A DNA stretch of 64,000 bases from positions 13,082,001-13,146,000 of the forward strand of contig OZ316895.1 in assembly GCA_973895155.1 (NCBI GenBank), given 5' to 3'. Position numbers and translations under genes: made by a program. Shown here one piece after another: positions 1-12,270 of this stretch; position 1 is the stretch's first letter, and every line of letters begins with the position of its first letter. The notes beneath the pieces are model-generated. The model worked only from the letters and a program-made list of their open reading frames with translations, had not been told where the DNA came from and ran no database searches. The DNA comes from Marsupella aquatica. Lineage: Eukaryota; Marchantiophyta.

Positions 1-3000
1 GCTTTCAGGAACCCTCGGAGTGGTCAATTAGAGCATATCCAAATTATAAGTTCCTGGGTTTGGCTATCATACGGAATAAATAACCAGTCTTACAACACCT
101 CTTTTTGGTTTACTGCATTTGACTTCTCACACGATTTTAGATTACAATCTTGAAAACCGGGAAATAACCTGAAAGTCAAAACTGTATATTATTTTTGCCT
201 TCAAAGATCTTTTTGAAAGATCTACATTATTTCTCAAATACAGTTCCAGTGCTTTACACTGAATGGGTGACATGACTTCTTGCATTTTACGTATGGTTCA
301 TTCAACACCCAAGGGTTGGAGATGCTGTTGTTTAGTGTTAGATTCATTCGTCCTCCTCTAACTTTGGTTGGGAATATCCAGGGCAGGTTACTTCCCAAGT
401 TCTATCCACGAATCTCATGTGAGCGTACTATAAAGTCATCAGTCGGGACCGTTAACTTGAACCCTGAAGTGATTAGAAACGTTGGCATCACTACTTAATT
501 AAATGATTTGAAGCAAGCTTGTTTAAGGGAATTCCGCAGGTAATCTGTAGCAATTTCACTGTTCACCCCTCATCCGAGTAGAGTTTAGGTCCAAATTCGA
601 ATCGAATCGGATCAATATACGACCTGCTCTCATCACACTCTTCGGTGATCGACTTTCAGTGGGCCCATCATGCAGCATGCATTGGCCTCAACTTATAATG
701 AGGAGGCTTCGCTTCGACCTAGTGACAGCCCGTGAGCCACAACGTACACAATTACACATGCTAGTGGGGTAATACTGTAGAGCTTCTGGGCAGCTAGTAT
801 CGGGCAGTGGATTGATGAGCTTCTCAGTCTCTGAGGCGAATTTAAATGCCAGAAATAGCACTTGCCCATGCTGCATGTCATGATTACATGCGAAATAGAC
901 CGAAGTCAAAAAGTTACTCTTACAGTTGAAAGAAAGGTTGACAAAAGAAAAACATGACAGAGACCTCATCAACCAGCTGAACGGGAAGGTCCCACCTTTC
1001 CTTCCTCAAAAACGTTTACTATGTTCATATAATTTGAGGTGAATCTGCCAATGAGACCAAAACAGACACTACAATTTAATTGCTTGAATATGTGGCCCTC
1101 AAGTGCCGTCAACGCCCACCAACTTCGGATAGTTCCCTGCAACGCCCACTGTAGGCATCTTTACTAGATCTGGAAATCACTGTTCTGCTACAGTTTGTTC
1201 GAAACGTGGGTGAGAGCCTCCACTACGCCTCTCAATTAAATTCAACGAAACGCCCTTTCAATTGAGACGCTAGATCTGAGGCTCCCTACTGTAGATCTCA
1301 AGTCAAAACGTAACATCACCGGTGACATTTTAGACATATGGTCACCGGTGAAATTTTAGTTTCATCGGTGAAAATAATTCCGCCCCGGATTCGACAAAAT
1401 TTTCAAAGCGTTCATCTCAATCTATTCTTAAACTACCGACTGAGATTTTCATTTCCATTATACCACCGGAGATCTGTCACATATGCTGTAAAGGAGTCAA
1501 CTGGAAGCACAGCGTCATCGAATCGGTTAAGCAATCGAGCAAAATTTGAGTTAATAGGAGATCATTTGTAGCTCTAAGCTGCAAGAAAACAGTTATTCTA
1601 GTTGAATCTACGTCCATCAAATTTGAGGCGTTGCGACCAACCTGTAAATTCGCCTATATCCTGATACGGTATGTAAATCACACTGTCCCACTTGTACGAC
1701 ACAGGCCTGTAATATACAGGACGAACTGTGTCACAGGTTTTGTGGTGACTGCTAGATTCCGATCGACACATCTTTCGATCCAGGTTTGAACATTCTAAGA
1801 GGGTAAGAATTTTAGGGTGGGCTTGAGTCTAAATAATTTGCTCCATGATCGAGTAGAACATTGCCTTGCTGGTTCTTGTGACTTTGCCAAAGCACTGTTT
1901 GCTTTCATGCAGCAAAACAAACTTCTTGTGAAGTGGTGATGAGAGTCATGTTCCAATAGTTTCCCGAACAGTTTGTGCATTGCAATCATGGTCTTCACAT
2001 GTCATCTTCATTGGATTCGATGTTTGTCATGAGGCCTATTTTAGACATGCAACCGTAGCAGTTCGGGAGGTGCTACTGACATGTGAGCTGTCGTCGATTC
2101 CACAATGTATTATTGATTACCACTCTCGCACAGTTGCCGGATTTGCAGAAAGTTTTGAACTTTTGTAATGTGAGCTGACTTGGATTCCACAATCAAGTTA
2201 CTGCAAATGGAACGATGCCTGGTAGTTAATTGTAGGCATGCAATTGGAGTGGGAGCCATGGATCAGTGGCAAGTTATTTTCTCCTAGGCGTCTCTCATAA
2301 GTAGTATTCGTCCGTGAGATCCAGAAACATCAGTCTGTTCACCCTCCTTCTGGCCTAGGCTCCACGAGGCTAAGGAAAAAGTAGATGCCGTGCTCTAGAT
2401 CAACTACGGTAGCCCAGATGGATCATTCAGTCTGCATAGTCTGCCAGAAGCCCAGAAGTTCAGAAGTGGTAGAGTGGCGTCTGATTTTACAGCGTAAGAC
2501 AAAATGACTCCAAGCTGGTGTACTTCCACCATTCCGTTCTGGCAGTGTACAGTAGCTGTGCAGCTGCTGAAGCGATTCTTGGCCCGCATGGTCTCATTTT
2601 GTCCTACACTAGGGCGTCGCGTCTCAAAGTCTCAGATGCGTACATTTTTTTTATCTGCTTTGAGTGCGCCCGGACTCGTGTGGTTAGAGACAACAATCAT
2701 GACTCATGACTGGTCGGACACCAGGACACCTATTGTGAGGACCGAGCACACCCAGGACACTAAAAGGCCCCGATTTCATAGTAAACACAATAACATTGCA
2801 TTCGTCCTGAGTACACTCAATTTTTCGTACCCCAAAAAATTATTGCCCATTTCTACTCCCGACTGCCTTGCGGGCCTCCTGCGAGGTGCCTGTTTTTTTG
2901 GTTTGTTTATGAGACACCCTACTCCAGTCCTATCACAAAACGAGCACTGAGGTACAGAGTCAGGATTGAGCAGTTGACGGGTGAGCCAGAAGCCAGCTCT

Positions 3001-3140
3001 ACTACAGTGTATGGAGTCACAAAGCAAACGTAGGCTACCCCAGTACTTTAGAGGGCTTTATTAACATAGGGCTCCGCAAGCAAACGTAAGCTACCCAATT
3101 CTTTTATAGGATGCCTTAAAAACACCTATAAAAATGGTTG
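1..3140. other. Gene-free intergenic stretch
   Basis: No reading frame here has the length, conserved motifs or splice structure of a gene. The longest open frame (2,504-2,950, plus) encodes an unrecognised, low-conviction 148-residue peptide. Small local repeats occur around 1,310-1,370, where a CACCGGTGA-like motif is repeated. I see nothing else that can be named. Confidence 0.6.
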
Positions 3141-3287
3141 GGCACCTCTGACCCCCTGCTGGTAATCAGAAATCAAAATGTGTAACATATGGTTTGCATT
3201 CATTGATTTAAAAGGCACCTCTAACCCCTTGCTGGTAATCAGATATCAAAATGTGGTAACATATGGGGTACATTCATTGATTTAAAA
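3141..3287. repeat. 73-bp tandem duplication
   Basis: Two adjacent units (3,141-3,213 and 3,214-3,287) both begin GGCACCTCT and end CATTCATTGATTTAAA, with a few substitutions and one indel between them. A related GGGCACCTC fragment recurs near 3,415. It is a decayed minisatellite in intergenic DNA with no visible gene association. Confidence 0.8.
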
Positions 3288-4374
3288 AAATTAAGGAGGT
3301 TTATCATAGTATGGACTGATGTCTTCCACTATATGTGTCATATTTTGATGTGCAGGGACCCCCTCTAACCCCCTCTAACCATGGCCCTCATTTATTCTCA
3401 TTTGACTAGTGTTGGGCACCTCCCAGGGCCCTCATTTATTTTCATATGACGAAACTGTATTTCCACTTGCAATAAAAATAATTTTCTAATAAGTGCAAGA
3501 AAACAGCAATGTTGCACTTAGTCACACAGTGAAAACCATGAGGATCCTCAGGCCCTTACCTATAATGCATGATCACCTTGCACTTACCAAGTTATTCAAA
3601 CTGGGTTCAAGTGCTCATCTTTTCTTCCCAATAGTACATACTTAGAGAGAGAGTAGACTGCAGTGGGCCAATTGGGAAAATCAAGTGCCAAATATTAAAG
3701 AAAAACTGGATCTTATTACTAAGGCCAAACACAGTACAATGGAGTAAAAGCAAACAAGGTCCAGAGAATAGAAATTAGGTGCCATTAAAGGGAAAAATAC
3801 CTCTTGAGAGTTCTAAGACCAAATTTGTGTTTCTTTCTTTTCAACAAGGCATCTAAAACCTCAAACTTGTTGTACCTTAGTGCTAGCTTAAGGTTACTGA
3901 CCAAAAACCTATTTCCAATACCAGTTTCATACTCCATAAACTTTTGCCCTATTTACAACTATAATAAAGGATCCCATCTTTTTTTTGTCCTTCTTCCCAA
4001 TACAAAAAAGTTCCTTGGTGGGAAAGATCTAGAGCCATCAGATTCAATTAAATTGTTTTCCCTGACCATTGATGGAGAAATGTGCACCCCTGGCCCATAT
4101 ATACTTCCCCATTATCCCATAAATGCCCTGCCCCGACTCCCTATGGGGCGGCACTACTTGCACCATGCAATGCACGGGCATAGGGCTGGTAGACTATCAT
4201 TTGCTGTTGCAAAGGCATAGAGCTGGTAGACCATCATTTGCCATGATCACAAGTCACTCTCAAGGATAGTGAAAATAAATCAAGTTACAAACCCTGTGAG
4301 AAAATCACTCACATTTCATTATGGCCAAAAGCCTGCACCTGGAACAATGGCCCTGGCAGCAAAGCCATAGGGGC
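3288..4374. other. Gene-free stretch
   Basis: The sequence is A/T-rich and looks repeat-derived. A 138-codon open frame (3,804-4,220, plus) has no recognisable domain, low-complexity hydrophobic composition and no supporting splice context, so I do not call it a gene. A short pair of self-complementary tracts around AAGTGCAAG / TTGCACTTA lies at 3,460-3,520. Confidence 0.5.
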
Positions 4375-4430
4375 ATCGTGGTCCCAGTTCGTGGCTCTCA
4401 TTCATGTGCACAGCCATTGTTCGAATCCCG
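4375..4430 (+). repeat. tRNA-derived SINE-like head (A box/B box)
   Basis: A canonical RNA polymerase III B box, GTTCGAATCCC (4,419-4,429), follows an A-box-like TGGTCCCAGTTCG (about 4,379-4,391) at tRNA-like spacing. The flanks do not close into tRNA acceptor or T stems, so a functional tRNA gene is unlikely. A degenerate tRNA-derived SINE is the simplest reading, based on promoter boxes only. Confidence 0.4.
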
Positions 4431-5589
4431 TGCAAGGTGTAATTAAGGTACCTCCATTCCAACCCTTTGGTCAGGGCTCACTGCAAATCCATGGGGAGTC
4501 ATTCTGTTCCCTGCGAGGCTGATAAGTCCAACCCCAAAATCTAGGGCCACCCAAACATTATTCGCTCAAATGAAATACAGGCTCATTATGATACACTTAC
4601 AAAGGTTTTGCAGGCTTTTAAGGCGTACGGTTGTGCAACGTTCTTTGTGGATTCCTGCCAGTGTTTCATGTTCCCTGTTTGATTTTACAGCTGCAACTGG
4701 CTATGGCCTCTGGTCGAACAGACGAACACCTCTCTCAATATGTAATGTCCGTCGTCATTTTCTTGGGGCATTCGGGAAGAAGAATGTACATTCAAGATTT
4801 GGATGAGCTACTTACTTGCACTTTTAATAAAATGAGTGAAAAATAAATCTATTACTGACCCATGGTAGTGCATTAATGGCACTATAAGGCTGTCAGCGCT
4901 TGCTGCCTGCCCAAGGCATCAGAAATTACTGGACCTAAAAATGGGACTGTCATATCCTCCAGCACACCATGGTCACTGCGGTAGACCATTTGGGTGGGGA
5001 GGCACAGGGTATATGTTCAAAACTCCCTACAAGCATATTCATTTTGACAGAACCCATCCAAAAGTGTCCTTTAGACTTGACATTTAGTGAAAAAATGACT
5101 AATTTCAGATGTGTGAGGCGGTGGATGGGCAATAAATGCGCTTCCAGGAAGGCAAACGGAGACTCTACTATATACTTAATGCCCTTCCTGATATTCCTCT
5201 TAGCAATTTTGAGTCCATTAGCCCAGAAGAATGCATTGTCAAGATTTGGGTAATGTACTTAATGCCCTTCCTGATCTTTCTCTATGCAATTTTGAGGGCA
5301 TTATTGAAGAAGAAAGAACAGTCAGGAGTTAGATAAAATTATTATGCAGATTGTTTTATATATATTTTTGCATTAATAAAAATCTCAAGGACCTGTAAGT
5401 ATAAAAAGGTCCTGTCACCAGAATAATATTATGGGCAATAATAGCCCCTCAAAACTCAAGCTGAACTCTCATGTTTCAAGGCATTATGGCCCACATTTTG
5501 CTCTTAGCAGGACTTTCTACTATGTAAAGACTTTATTATGTATATTGGACCTCGTGGGGCACACTCAATAGGCCTTTTTGGAGTGACTT
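4431..5589. repeat. Degenerate repeated segments
   Basis: Three related segments lie at about 4,740-4,806, 5,173-5,252 and 5,255-5,325. They share ACTTAATGCCCTTCCTGAT followed by GCAATTTTGAG, and two share GAAGAATG(C/T)A with CAAGATTTGG. Short open frames cross them but carry stops and no recognised motif. This is probably a decayed transposable element; no intact gene is visible. Confidence 0.45.
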
Positions 5590-6031
5590 GGGTTCTACTT
5601 TCTTGGCAATGCTTTGCTCCCACTCAAAGGATAAAGGTGGGGACTGCAGATTGACGTAAATCTGTTGCTCGCTCCCACCAAACACAAGGATAAGCAACAT
5701 TTCCGGTGACTGTTTCTCTTGGGCTTTTTGGGTCACTCTTCTGTCTTCCTCTCTTATTGGGTTTCTTTCCTTGGGATCCTGGCTCCCACTATGACCCCTT
5801 TTGTTCTTTGCACTATATTATATTTGGGTTCTACTTTCCTGGCAATGCTTTGCTCCCAGTCCTAGAATCGAGGTGGTGACTACAGAAGCAAGTTGTTCAT
5901 TCCCACCAGAGAGAAGGACAAGCAACTCACTGGGGTTCTACTTTCCTGGCCTTGCTGTGCTCCCACTCAAAGGATCGAGGTGGGGACTACAGAAGCTCAC
6001 TCCCCCACACAGAAGGACAAGCAACTCTTCC
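5590..6031. repeat. Three-copy repeat of about 107 bp
   Basis: Units start at 5,590, 5,826 and 5,933 with GGGTTCTACTTTCCTGGC (or one mismatch). They continue through TGCTCCCA, a (T/C)GAGGTGG-like stretch and end near AGGACAAGCAACTC. The second and third are head-to-tail; the first is separated by about 125 bp of unrelated DNA. Confidence 0.8.
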
Positions 6032-7639
6032 ATCATTCTGATGAGAGATCTCGAAGGTTGCTCACCTTGCAATGCAAAGGATTCTCCTCCCACATGCTAG
6101 AACACTTGATTTCAGTTCACTCATTGCATGTCCCACTTTCGAGATGATCATAATAGGCTTAATTAAATCGTTAGCGCAACAGGCTTCATTAAATTGTTAG
6201 AGAACTTTTTCTGGTTGGGTCCCAGCATTCGGATTTTCCAAGCGAAGAGAAGTGGGTGTCACTGAATCCAATTGAGTAGACTTTCATGAGAAACCTTTTC
6301 GAAAACCTCGTTACTGTAGATATAAAGGCTACTCTAAGGCTTGAGATTGTATACAAAATTCTAAGGATCAATATCCATGTGTCAGTGGATCCTTGGCAAA
6401 ATCTACCTTCCAGGGAATTAAGCCCCTGACTCCCATCAATTGACTTGCCTCCTTGAAATCAAGGGAAAAAAAAAGACTAGCCAACACTCTCGTGACAAAC
6501 CTTTTTGCAAATTCCACTGCACTGAAAAGTGTTGGCCAAATTTGGCAAACAAAACTTAGCCAGGCTTTTGTCTTGGACCACATTAGCCAGAATCTGACCC
6601 TTACATGGAGGGAGATCTTATGGTCAGAAATTAGCTAGGAAATTTAGATAAGGTACACCCTGTCTGACCATCTTCTCCCTCACACAAGGTGACATTATCC
6701 ACCTTGGCAGAAAAGAAATAACATTAAATTTTACCCTGGTTGGGGGATTAATCTTGTGGGCTGTATTGGACAAAACACTTTAGTTACAGTCCTAGTGTCC
6801 AATTTGTTCAATCTAGTGTGATCAATCACCTTGATCGTTGTCAAAGATAGGAAGTTTGAATGTGTGAATCCTCGGCTGCTTGCATATAAGTCAGTGATTG
6901 CAAGCATTGCAAGGTCGGCGAAGGTCCTACCAAGGTGAATTGATTGTGAAGGCTTGTGGTTGCTTTAGGGTAGCCCATCATGCCTTCTCAAACTAAGATA
7001 TTAAGTACTTGCAGTGACCTGAAATAAGCCATGTTGATTGTAGCTTATGAAGTGTTGCCCATTGTACCCTCTATATAGGTTAATTCGATGAATTCACAGC
7101 AACAATTTTTTTTTTCTATTATGGTTGCTTGGGTCACATTTTGAGTAGCTGTAATGCTTGTGGACCGGATAAAGTTCCACCTAGTCAAAATCTATCTGAA
7201 ATAATTGTGAAGAGAAGCTGGAGGAAGGACTATGGTCTACAGAAAAGCCTGTTCCACCAGTAGCATGAAGAAGAGGAGCTAGAAGAAGAGCTGGTAGATC
7301 TTATTGCAATGGCTTCATGGGACTTGTCTGTCCAAAGGGTTACTTTCCATTACCGGGATTTTCAAAATTGCAAAATACATTAAGTAAACTCATATCTAGT
7401 GGAGTTTGGAAATAGAAAATATTTAAAACAAGGAGATAGAGAGAAATCTAGCACCCGTTGTGAACACATTTTGAAAGAAATATAACGACACAAGAATTGT
7501 GCACTGCCCCAATCATGAGGAAATGCAGCAATACTATGAGCTGTGTAAATTGGTTTTGGAAGAAAGGCCAAGAGTTCGAAAAAGACAAGCCAAAGTAACC
7601 CCAAGGCTAATTTTTTGTAAACTGTTCAGGATAGCAAAT
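6032..7639. other. Gene-free stretch
   Basis: No supported gene. Open frames are short, overlapping and unrelated to any family I recognise. I see only scattered low-complexity tracts, for example a T-rich run near 7,107. Confidence 0.5.
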
Positions 7640-7800
7640 AGTGTTGGGGGCTTTACGAGATGTTGGGGCACGTGACTGTTTTCACCAAAGCAAATTGGAG
7701 GGCTAGTTCTTGTTCTAAGCGTAAACTCCAAACCAAAATCTATTGCAATGAATCTCAATAAATGCAAGTCCCTTCAGTGAATGAGCCAAACTTTGGGAAT
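7640..7800 (-). mobile_element. Copy of a dispersed element also found at the palindrome edges
   Basis: This stretch contains CACCAAAGCAAA(T/C)TGGA(G/A)GGC, a run ending in CCAAACCAAAATCT and AATGTTTTGGACC. The same ordered landmarks, diverged, occur on the reverse strand at about 23,220-23,460 and on the forward strand at about 39,260-39,440. Translated on the minus strand, this copy and the 23.2-kb copy read as similar short peptides (about 45 residues alignable), so it may be a relic of element-coding sequence. The element class is unknown. Confidence 0.55.
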
Positions 7801-8320
7801 GTTTTGGACCAAAAGTGAGTTTAAAAATCCAGAGAAAACCAGCATTCCACGTCAATACGTATTTGGGCCCACTCTTTGCCATGTATTATTGGTTATCACC
7901 ATACCTGAGGGGGCCCCCAAGTTCTTGTTGGCAATGTATTATCGATTGACACCTTACCTGAATGGCACCCAAGCAGCTCTTGTAAAGCAACTATGGGGCC
8001 CCAAGTTTTTGTTTTCACTCATTACTTTGTTTATAGTTTAAATCAACTCCCAACTTGTTGCGAACTTTTAGGGTATGATTAGAGGCACGCACAGGGTAAT
8101 TGTGTAAGGTCTTGGTGCGTAGACATGTTGGAGACCTGTACCCAATCATAATGGTGTAGAAGACTTGTCTAACCCAAACTTTTTGGAAGTCAAAATAGTC
8201 GACTATGTAGGGGCCACCTAGGCACCTACTTCTATAGTTCGTTCTTAGAAGCGTGTTTTTTCATCTGCCCTAGACTTGCAAAGTTGCAAGGCACTTTGCC
8301 CCCACCCAGTGAGCGAGGAG
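7801..8320. other. Gene-free stretch
   Basis: A loose repeat (CCATGTATTATTGGTTATCACC versus GCAATGTATTATCGATTGACACC, about 7,879 and 7,931) with CCCCCAAGTT or CCCCAAGTT tracts is visible. No gene is supported. Confidence 0.5.
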
Positions 8321-8383
8321 AGGTTGAACTTGAGACCTGTTTCCCCAGCTCCAATAAGTTGGTCACTTGAGAGCTACGCCACT
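8321..8383 (-). repeat. tRNA-derived SINE-like head
   Basis: On the minus strand an A-box-like TGGCGTAGCTCTCAAGTG (about 8,383-8,366) is followed after roughly 35 bases by AAGTTCAACCT (about 8,332-8,322), close to a B box. Spacing matches tRNA-derived promoters, but no tRNA cloverleaf can be closed. Probably a SINE fragment. Confidence 0.35.
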
Positions 8384-8608
8384 AGCCCCACTAGCCCCAC
8401 TAAAGTAGTTCAGCTACCCCTATACTTGATCGTCCACTACTGTAGGCCCCACTCAAGTAGTTCAGTTACTCCTATATCTGAACGTCTCCAGTTGGAGGAC
8501 AGATTTTAGTAGGTACTGGCTCAATACTTGTGAGTTGTAGAGAAAATATTGTTGCAATATAATTTAGGAATATATATTATGACACAAATGACGTTACATA
8601 AAGATCTC

Positions 8609-8724
8609 ATCTTACAAAATGTAGAAAAGATTCATTGCATCAAACACGTTACCATACCATAAGCCCATCTTACAAAAAGTAAAAAAGATTATTTGCATCA
8701 AGCACGTTACCATACCATAAGCCC
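8609..8724. repeat. 58-bp tandem duplication
   Basis: Units 8,609-8,666 and 8,667-8,724 both begin ATCTTACAAAA and end CACGTTACCATACCATAAGCCC, with only a few substitutions. A young minisatellite-like duplication in repeat-rich DNA. Confidence 0.85.
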
Positions 8725-8784
8725 AATGGAGACGGGAGGGGCAGTACTCGCATGGGAGGGACCTCTAATCATACAAATAAATAA

Positions 8785-8990
8785 TTTTACTATATAATCC
8801 CAAACAGAAACTACTTTTAAGGGTTATGGTTAACAGAAAATACTTTTAAGGGTTATGGTTTAGAGTGAAATCTCTAGACCATAACTCAAATAAGGACAAA
8901 ATATATAATGACTCTGAATAAGACAAATATAAAAGGTGCAAAAAAAATAGGTATACAAAGTTAACAGAAAAAACTATAGATTTCTGTTGT
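8785..8990 (+). mobile_element. Dispersed repeat, second copy at 32,330-32,525 (inverted)
   Basis: Landmarks ACTTTTAAGGG, CTCTAGACC(A/C)TAACTCAAA, TATAATGACTCT, AATAAGACAAAT and GCAAAAAAA/GCACAAAAAA occur in the same order here and on the reverse strand at 32,330-32,525. This copy also has an internal duplication of TACTTTTAAGGGTTATGGTT. It belongs to an unidentified interspersed family with no coding capacity visible. Confidence 0.65.
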
Positions 8991-9761
8991 TCAATTTTTT
9001 TTGTTTTCAATTCTATATAGGCTTGAAGGAAGGGGTAGTCAAGCTAGTCTATGTAAAATACCTTCTGGAGATTACCAACCGAATGTTTTGTAGGAAATAT
9101 TTAATCCCAGCACGTATGCATTCGCATGGTTAAAAAACTCCCAAACTCGATAGTATATTTCATTGAAGTGTGTGTACAGATCTCACTTATATATGGAGAA
9201 TAGAGTTGGTTAAGTAACTGAATTGCACACGAATTGCACACGAACTGCATCCAAATTATCTGTGAAGGTCGCCTCATGAATTGTTTTTCCATTTGGTTAC
9301 ATTCTCTCCACACCTTGACTTCGGAGCCCATAAAAAGAACAAAAATAAAAAGTTTAGCTGAGAATCTAGATCACGTGACTGGAGGGCCTGTGCAAGTGTT
9401 TAACGCATGACCTATGCAAGGGTAGAATGATGAAGAATCTCCACAACCTGTCTTGGGGGGCAATCCAAGGTTAATGAAAAATAGACCGGCCCAGAGAGGC
9501 ATGATTTTGTGATAGTCTATTTGAGTAAAGACTGATAGATCTTGGGTTTAATTATTGTGATTGACTCTTCCCTTTTTGTGGAGTTTCACAGATTTCCCCT
9601 TAAAATTTAAAAAGAATAAAACATAGATAGAGTGAGCATTATTTTATTCAAATATAATTAATCAATCAAATAAATCTCACCATGCACGATAGTCTATTAC
9701 TGATTGAAAATTACAACTATGATTTTAGGAGGCCCTGCTCCAGAATCTCTTGCCAGTGAAT
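8991..9761. other. Gene-free stretch
   Basis: No gene, RNA gene or clear repeat can be supported. One small open frame on the minus strand (9,101-9,331) has no recognisable features. Confidence 0.5.
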
Positions 9762-9919
9762 GTGTACTAGTTAACATTATTCAGGACTGTATTTACACAC
9801 CATAAGAACACTTTTGGGCTAAGGTAGGGTTCTAGTCCAGATGTATCTGTACTCGTTAACATATTTCTGGACTCTCTACTCAACATAAGGATACTTTGGG
9901 CTAGGGTTCTAGTCCAAAT
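9762..9919. repeat. Tandem duplication of about 80 bp
   Basis: Two units start at 9,762 and 9,843. They share GT(A)NCT(A/C)GTTAACAT, AGGACTGTAT/TGGACTCTCT, ACATAAG(A/G)A(T)AC and GGGTTCTAGTCCA. About 100 bases downstream (10,032-10,081) a shorter duplication of GTCAGGCCCCTGGTTGAGTT occurs. Confidence 0.7.
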
Positions 9920-10202
9920 TCTACACCCGAATTGCTCACAAAGGTGGGGCAAAATTTCTTTCTGGTCACCAGATTTTAGCCTAGTAACCATCCTATGCTG
10001 GGTCTAGAGTACTCTGAGCCCCCAACTCAAGTCAGGCCCCTGGTTGAGTTATGAGAAGTCAGGCCCCTGGTTGAGTTGAGTTATGAATCATGTCTTCTGT
10101 TCAGTTAGCACAGGTGACAGAGAGAGTTCGGCATTTTTTGGCAGGCAGGTAGGAGGTCTCGCGAACGGGGGCTGGACGATGATGAGTAAATTCAATCTTT
10201 CC

Positions 10203-10800
10203 GGATCACTGTTTCCAATTGACCAATTGTACAGGAGCTTCGATCCTTCGCACCGTCAGTGCAATTAAGCAGTTGGCAGTGGAATGCGGCAGTGGAATGC
10301 ACGCTGCCCCGAATTTTGACCCGAAGGTGAGCAAAATTATATTCAAAAGACAGTCAGTCACAACAAACTCACTTGCATTGATCGATGATACATGTTTACG
10401 AGGAAATTGAGCCTTTCAGGATTGATCACTGTTTCCAATCGACCAATTGTACAGGAGCTTCGTTTCCAATCCACCAATTGTACAGGAGCTTCGATCCCTC
10501 GCACAGTCAGTGCAATTAAGCAGTTGACAGTGGAATGCACGCTGGCCCGAATGTTGACCCGAACGTGAGCAAAATTATGTTCAAAAGCCACAACAAACTC
10601 ACTTTATTAGAACTTTGCAAACATCGATGATGTATGTTGACGAGGAAATTGAACCTTCAGGATCACTGTTTTCAATTGACCAATTGTACAGGAGCTTCTA
10701 TCCCTCGCACAGTCAGTGCAATTAAGCAGCTGGCAGTGGAATGCACGCTGTTTCCAATCTATGTACAAAATTAACAACAAACTCACTTGCAATGATCCAT
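10203..10800. repeat. Tandem repeat, period about 216-241 bp, 2.6 copies
   Basis: Units begin at 10,203, 10,419 and 10,660 with GGAT(TGAT)CACTGTTT(C/T)CAAT, followed by GACCAATTGTACAGGAGCTT, CAGTCAGTGCAATTAAGCAG and GTGGAATGCACGCTG. The second unit contains an extra internal duplication of CCAATTGTACAGGAGCTTCG. Open frames through it simply follow the repeat. Diverged pieces may continue to about 11,230. Confidence 0.85.
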
Positions 10801-11761
10801 GATGATTGACAGGTTTAGGCCAAATCAGATCGAAGACCTTCCGACGAACATGCGGAAGATCAGTGATTCATGTGACTGTCCACGTATGTAATAATCCCAT
10901 CCAGTTGCACCGAATGGAGCTAAGTACAGAGTCGAATCGTGGCCGTCAGAGCGTCAGTCCTCGGTCTAAATTGGCCCGTAAATTGGACGAGCTTCTCACT
11001 CCGTATGGAGACGCACGTTCGAGAGGACAAGTGTTGTGAGGCTGTGATGAGTGTGAATGCAACACTGTTAGGTAGTCGCAATCAGTCGAAACTTCAGAGC
11101 AACGTAAGGTGTTGTTGGCTCGTTGCCCTCCTGGCTGATGATATGGTTGCCGCCACTGTTTGTAAGGTTCGAACAGTCAGGAGGATCGAAGCTCATGTAC
11201 AGTTTGACTAGACTGATTGCTGAGTGATTCTTGCATTGATTTCTACTGCCTTCGACTGACAACATCACGTGTGCAGCCGGTACTACTGAGGTACAGTATC
11301 GGACGCCAGCCTTTTCCTCGTTCGTTCCGTTCCATGCTGCTTTCGTTCTCGGTGTTCTCGAGTCAACGAACGTGCCTATACACTGCTCTCCAGAATCGTA
11401 TCACATACAGTTCGACACAAAAGAAAAAGAATCGTATCACATCGTATCGCCTTGTTGTTTAGCACCGTGACCGCCTGACGGGGCTAATTGTTAAGCATAA
11501 TTATTGTGACTCTTGCCAGGCGCTAATGCGAACGATTGCACTGTGGCAATGCCGGTATGGCGGGGTGACTGACGATGGCGACTCACAGAGAAATATGACA
11601 TCAAGGAACCTTCCAAATAATCCCGTCATCCCGTCAGGTCCGATCGGGTACGGTACGAATGTCGTCCAGTCCTCCACACGCGCGGAGGCCCCCGCGTGCT
11701 CTAGGTCTGACCGTATGACCTCTTGTCAATGTGAGGAGAGAGAGAGCTCAAAGCTGCTGAG

Positions 11762-11998
11762 CTGCAGCTCGAATCGTGCGCGCATAAACTTATTCCGTTT
11801 CGGTTTTGTTTGTCCATACTTAGAGCCTGTAATATACCGTACAAGTACTTTCGAGCATCAGATTACGAAAACTTCGATTGTAACTGCAGCTAGGATCGCG
11901 CGGGACAATTTCTTCCGGTTTTGTTTGTTCATGCTTGGAGCTTATCGATGTACTCTACAGCACTTTCGAGCGTGACAGCCAGAAAACTACGATTGTAG
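11762..11998. repeat. Tandem repeat of about 120 bp in G+C-richer DNA
   Basis: Units 11,762-11,883 and 11,884-11,998 share CTGCAGCT, TTCCG(G)TTTTGTTTGT, AT(A/G)CTT(A/G)GAGC, CTTTCGAGC and ACGATTGTA-like ends. A third partial unit containing CCTTTCGAGCATGGCAGCCAG follows to about 12,060. A 149-codon open frame covers the array but shows no protein features. Confidence 0.7.
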
Positions 11999-12270
11999 AA
12001 AAACTACGGTGACGTGTATACCGTGCCATGAAGGACCTTTCGAGCATGGCAGCCAGTCCCCTTATGATCTCCCAACTTTCGAGCGAAACTTACGGAATTT
12101 ACGCAACAAGCCCCATATATAACAATTTTAGGGTGTCTCCACGTTTAGAACCACTCAGTCACTTTACATAATGATGATTTCCAAACAGATTGACAAACGA
12201 AAGGAGGACTAACGTGAATGCATGACCATTCAAACATCCAAGGGTCATATCTGGAATCCGATCCTGCCAG

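Noticed and set aside
2504-2950. 148-codon plus-strand frame with alternative overlapping frames
   Set aside because: No recognisable motif, and several overlapping frames are equally open, as expected by chance in this composition.
3360-3385. Telomere-like repeats (CCCCCTCTAACCCCCTCTAACC)
   Set aside because: Only two imperfect units that do not match the plant CCCTAAA repeat.
4419-4430. Functional tRNA gene suggested by GTTCGAATCCC
   Set aside because: Neither the T stem nor the acceptor stem can be paired, so a SINE-like relic is preferred.
10203-10800. CRISPR-like array
   Set aside because: Units exceed 200 bp, have no unique spacers and lie in a plant nuclear genome; it is an ordinary tandem repeat.
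11526-11975. 149-codon plus-strand frame
   Set aside because: It coincides with a tandem repeat of about 120 bp and has no conserved features or splice context.
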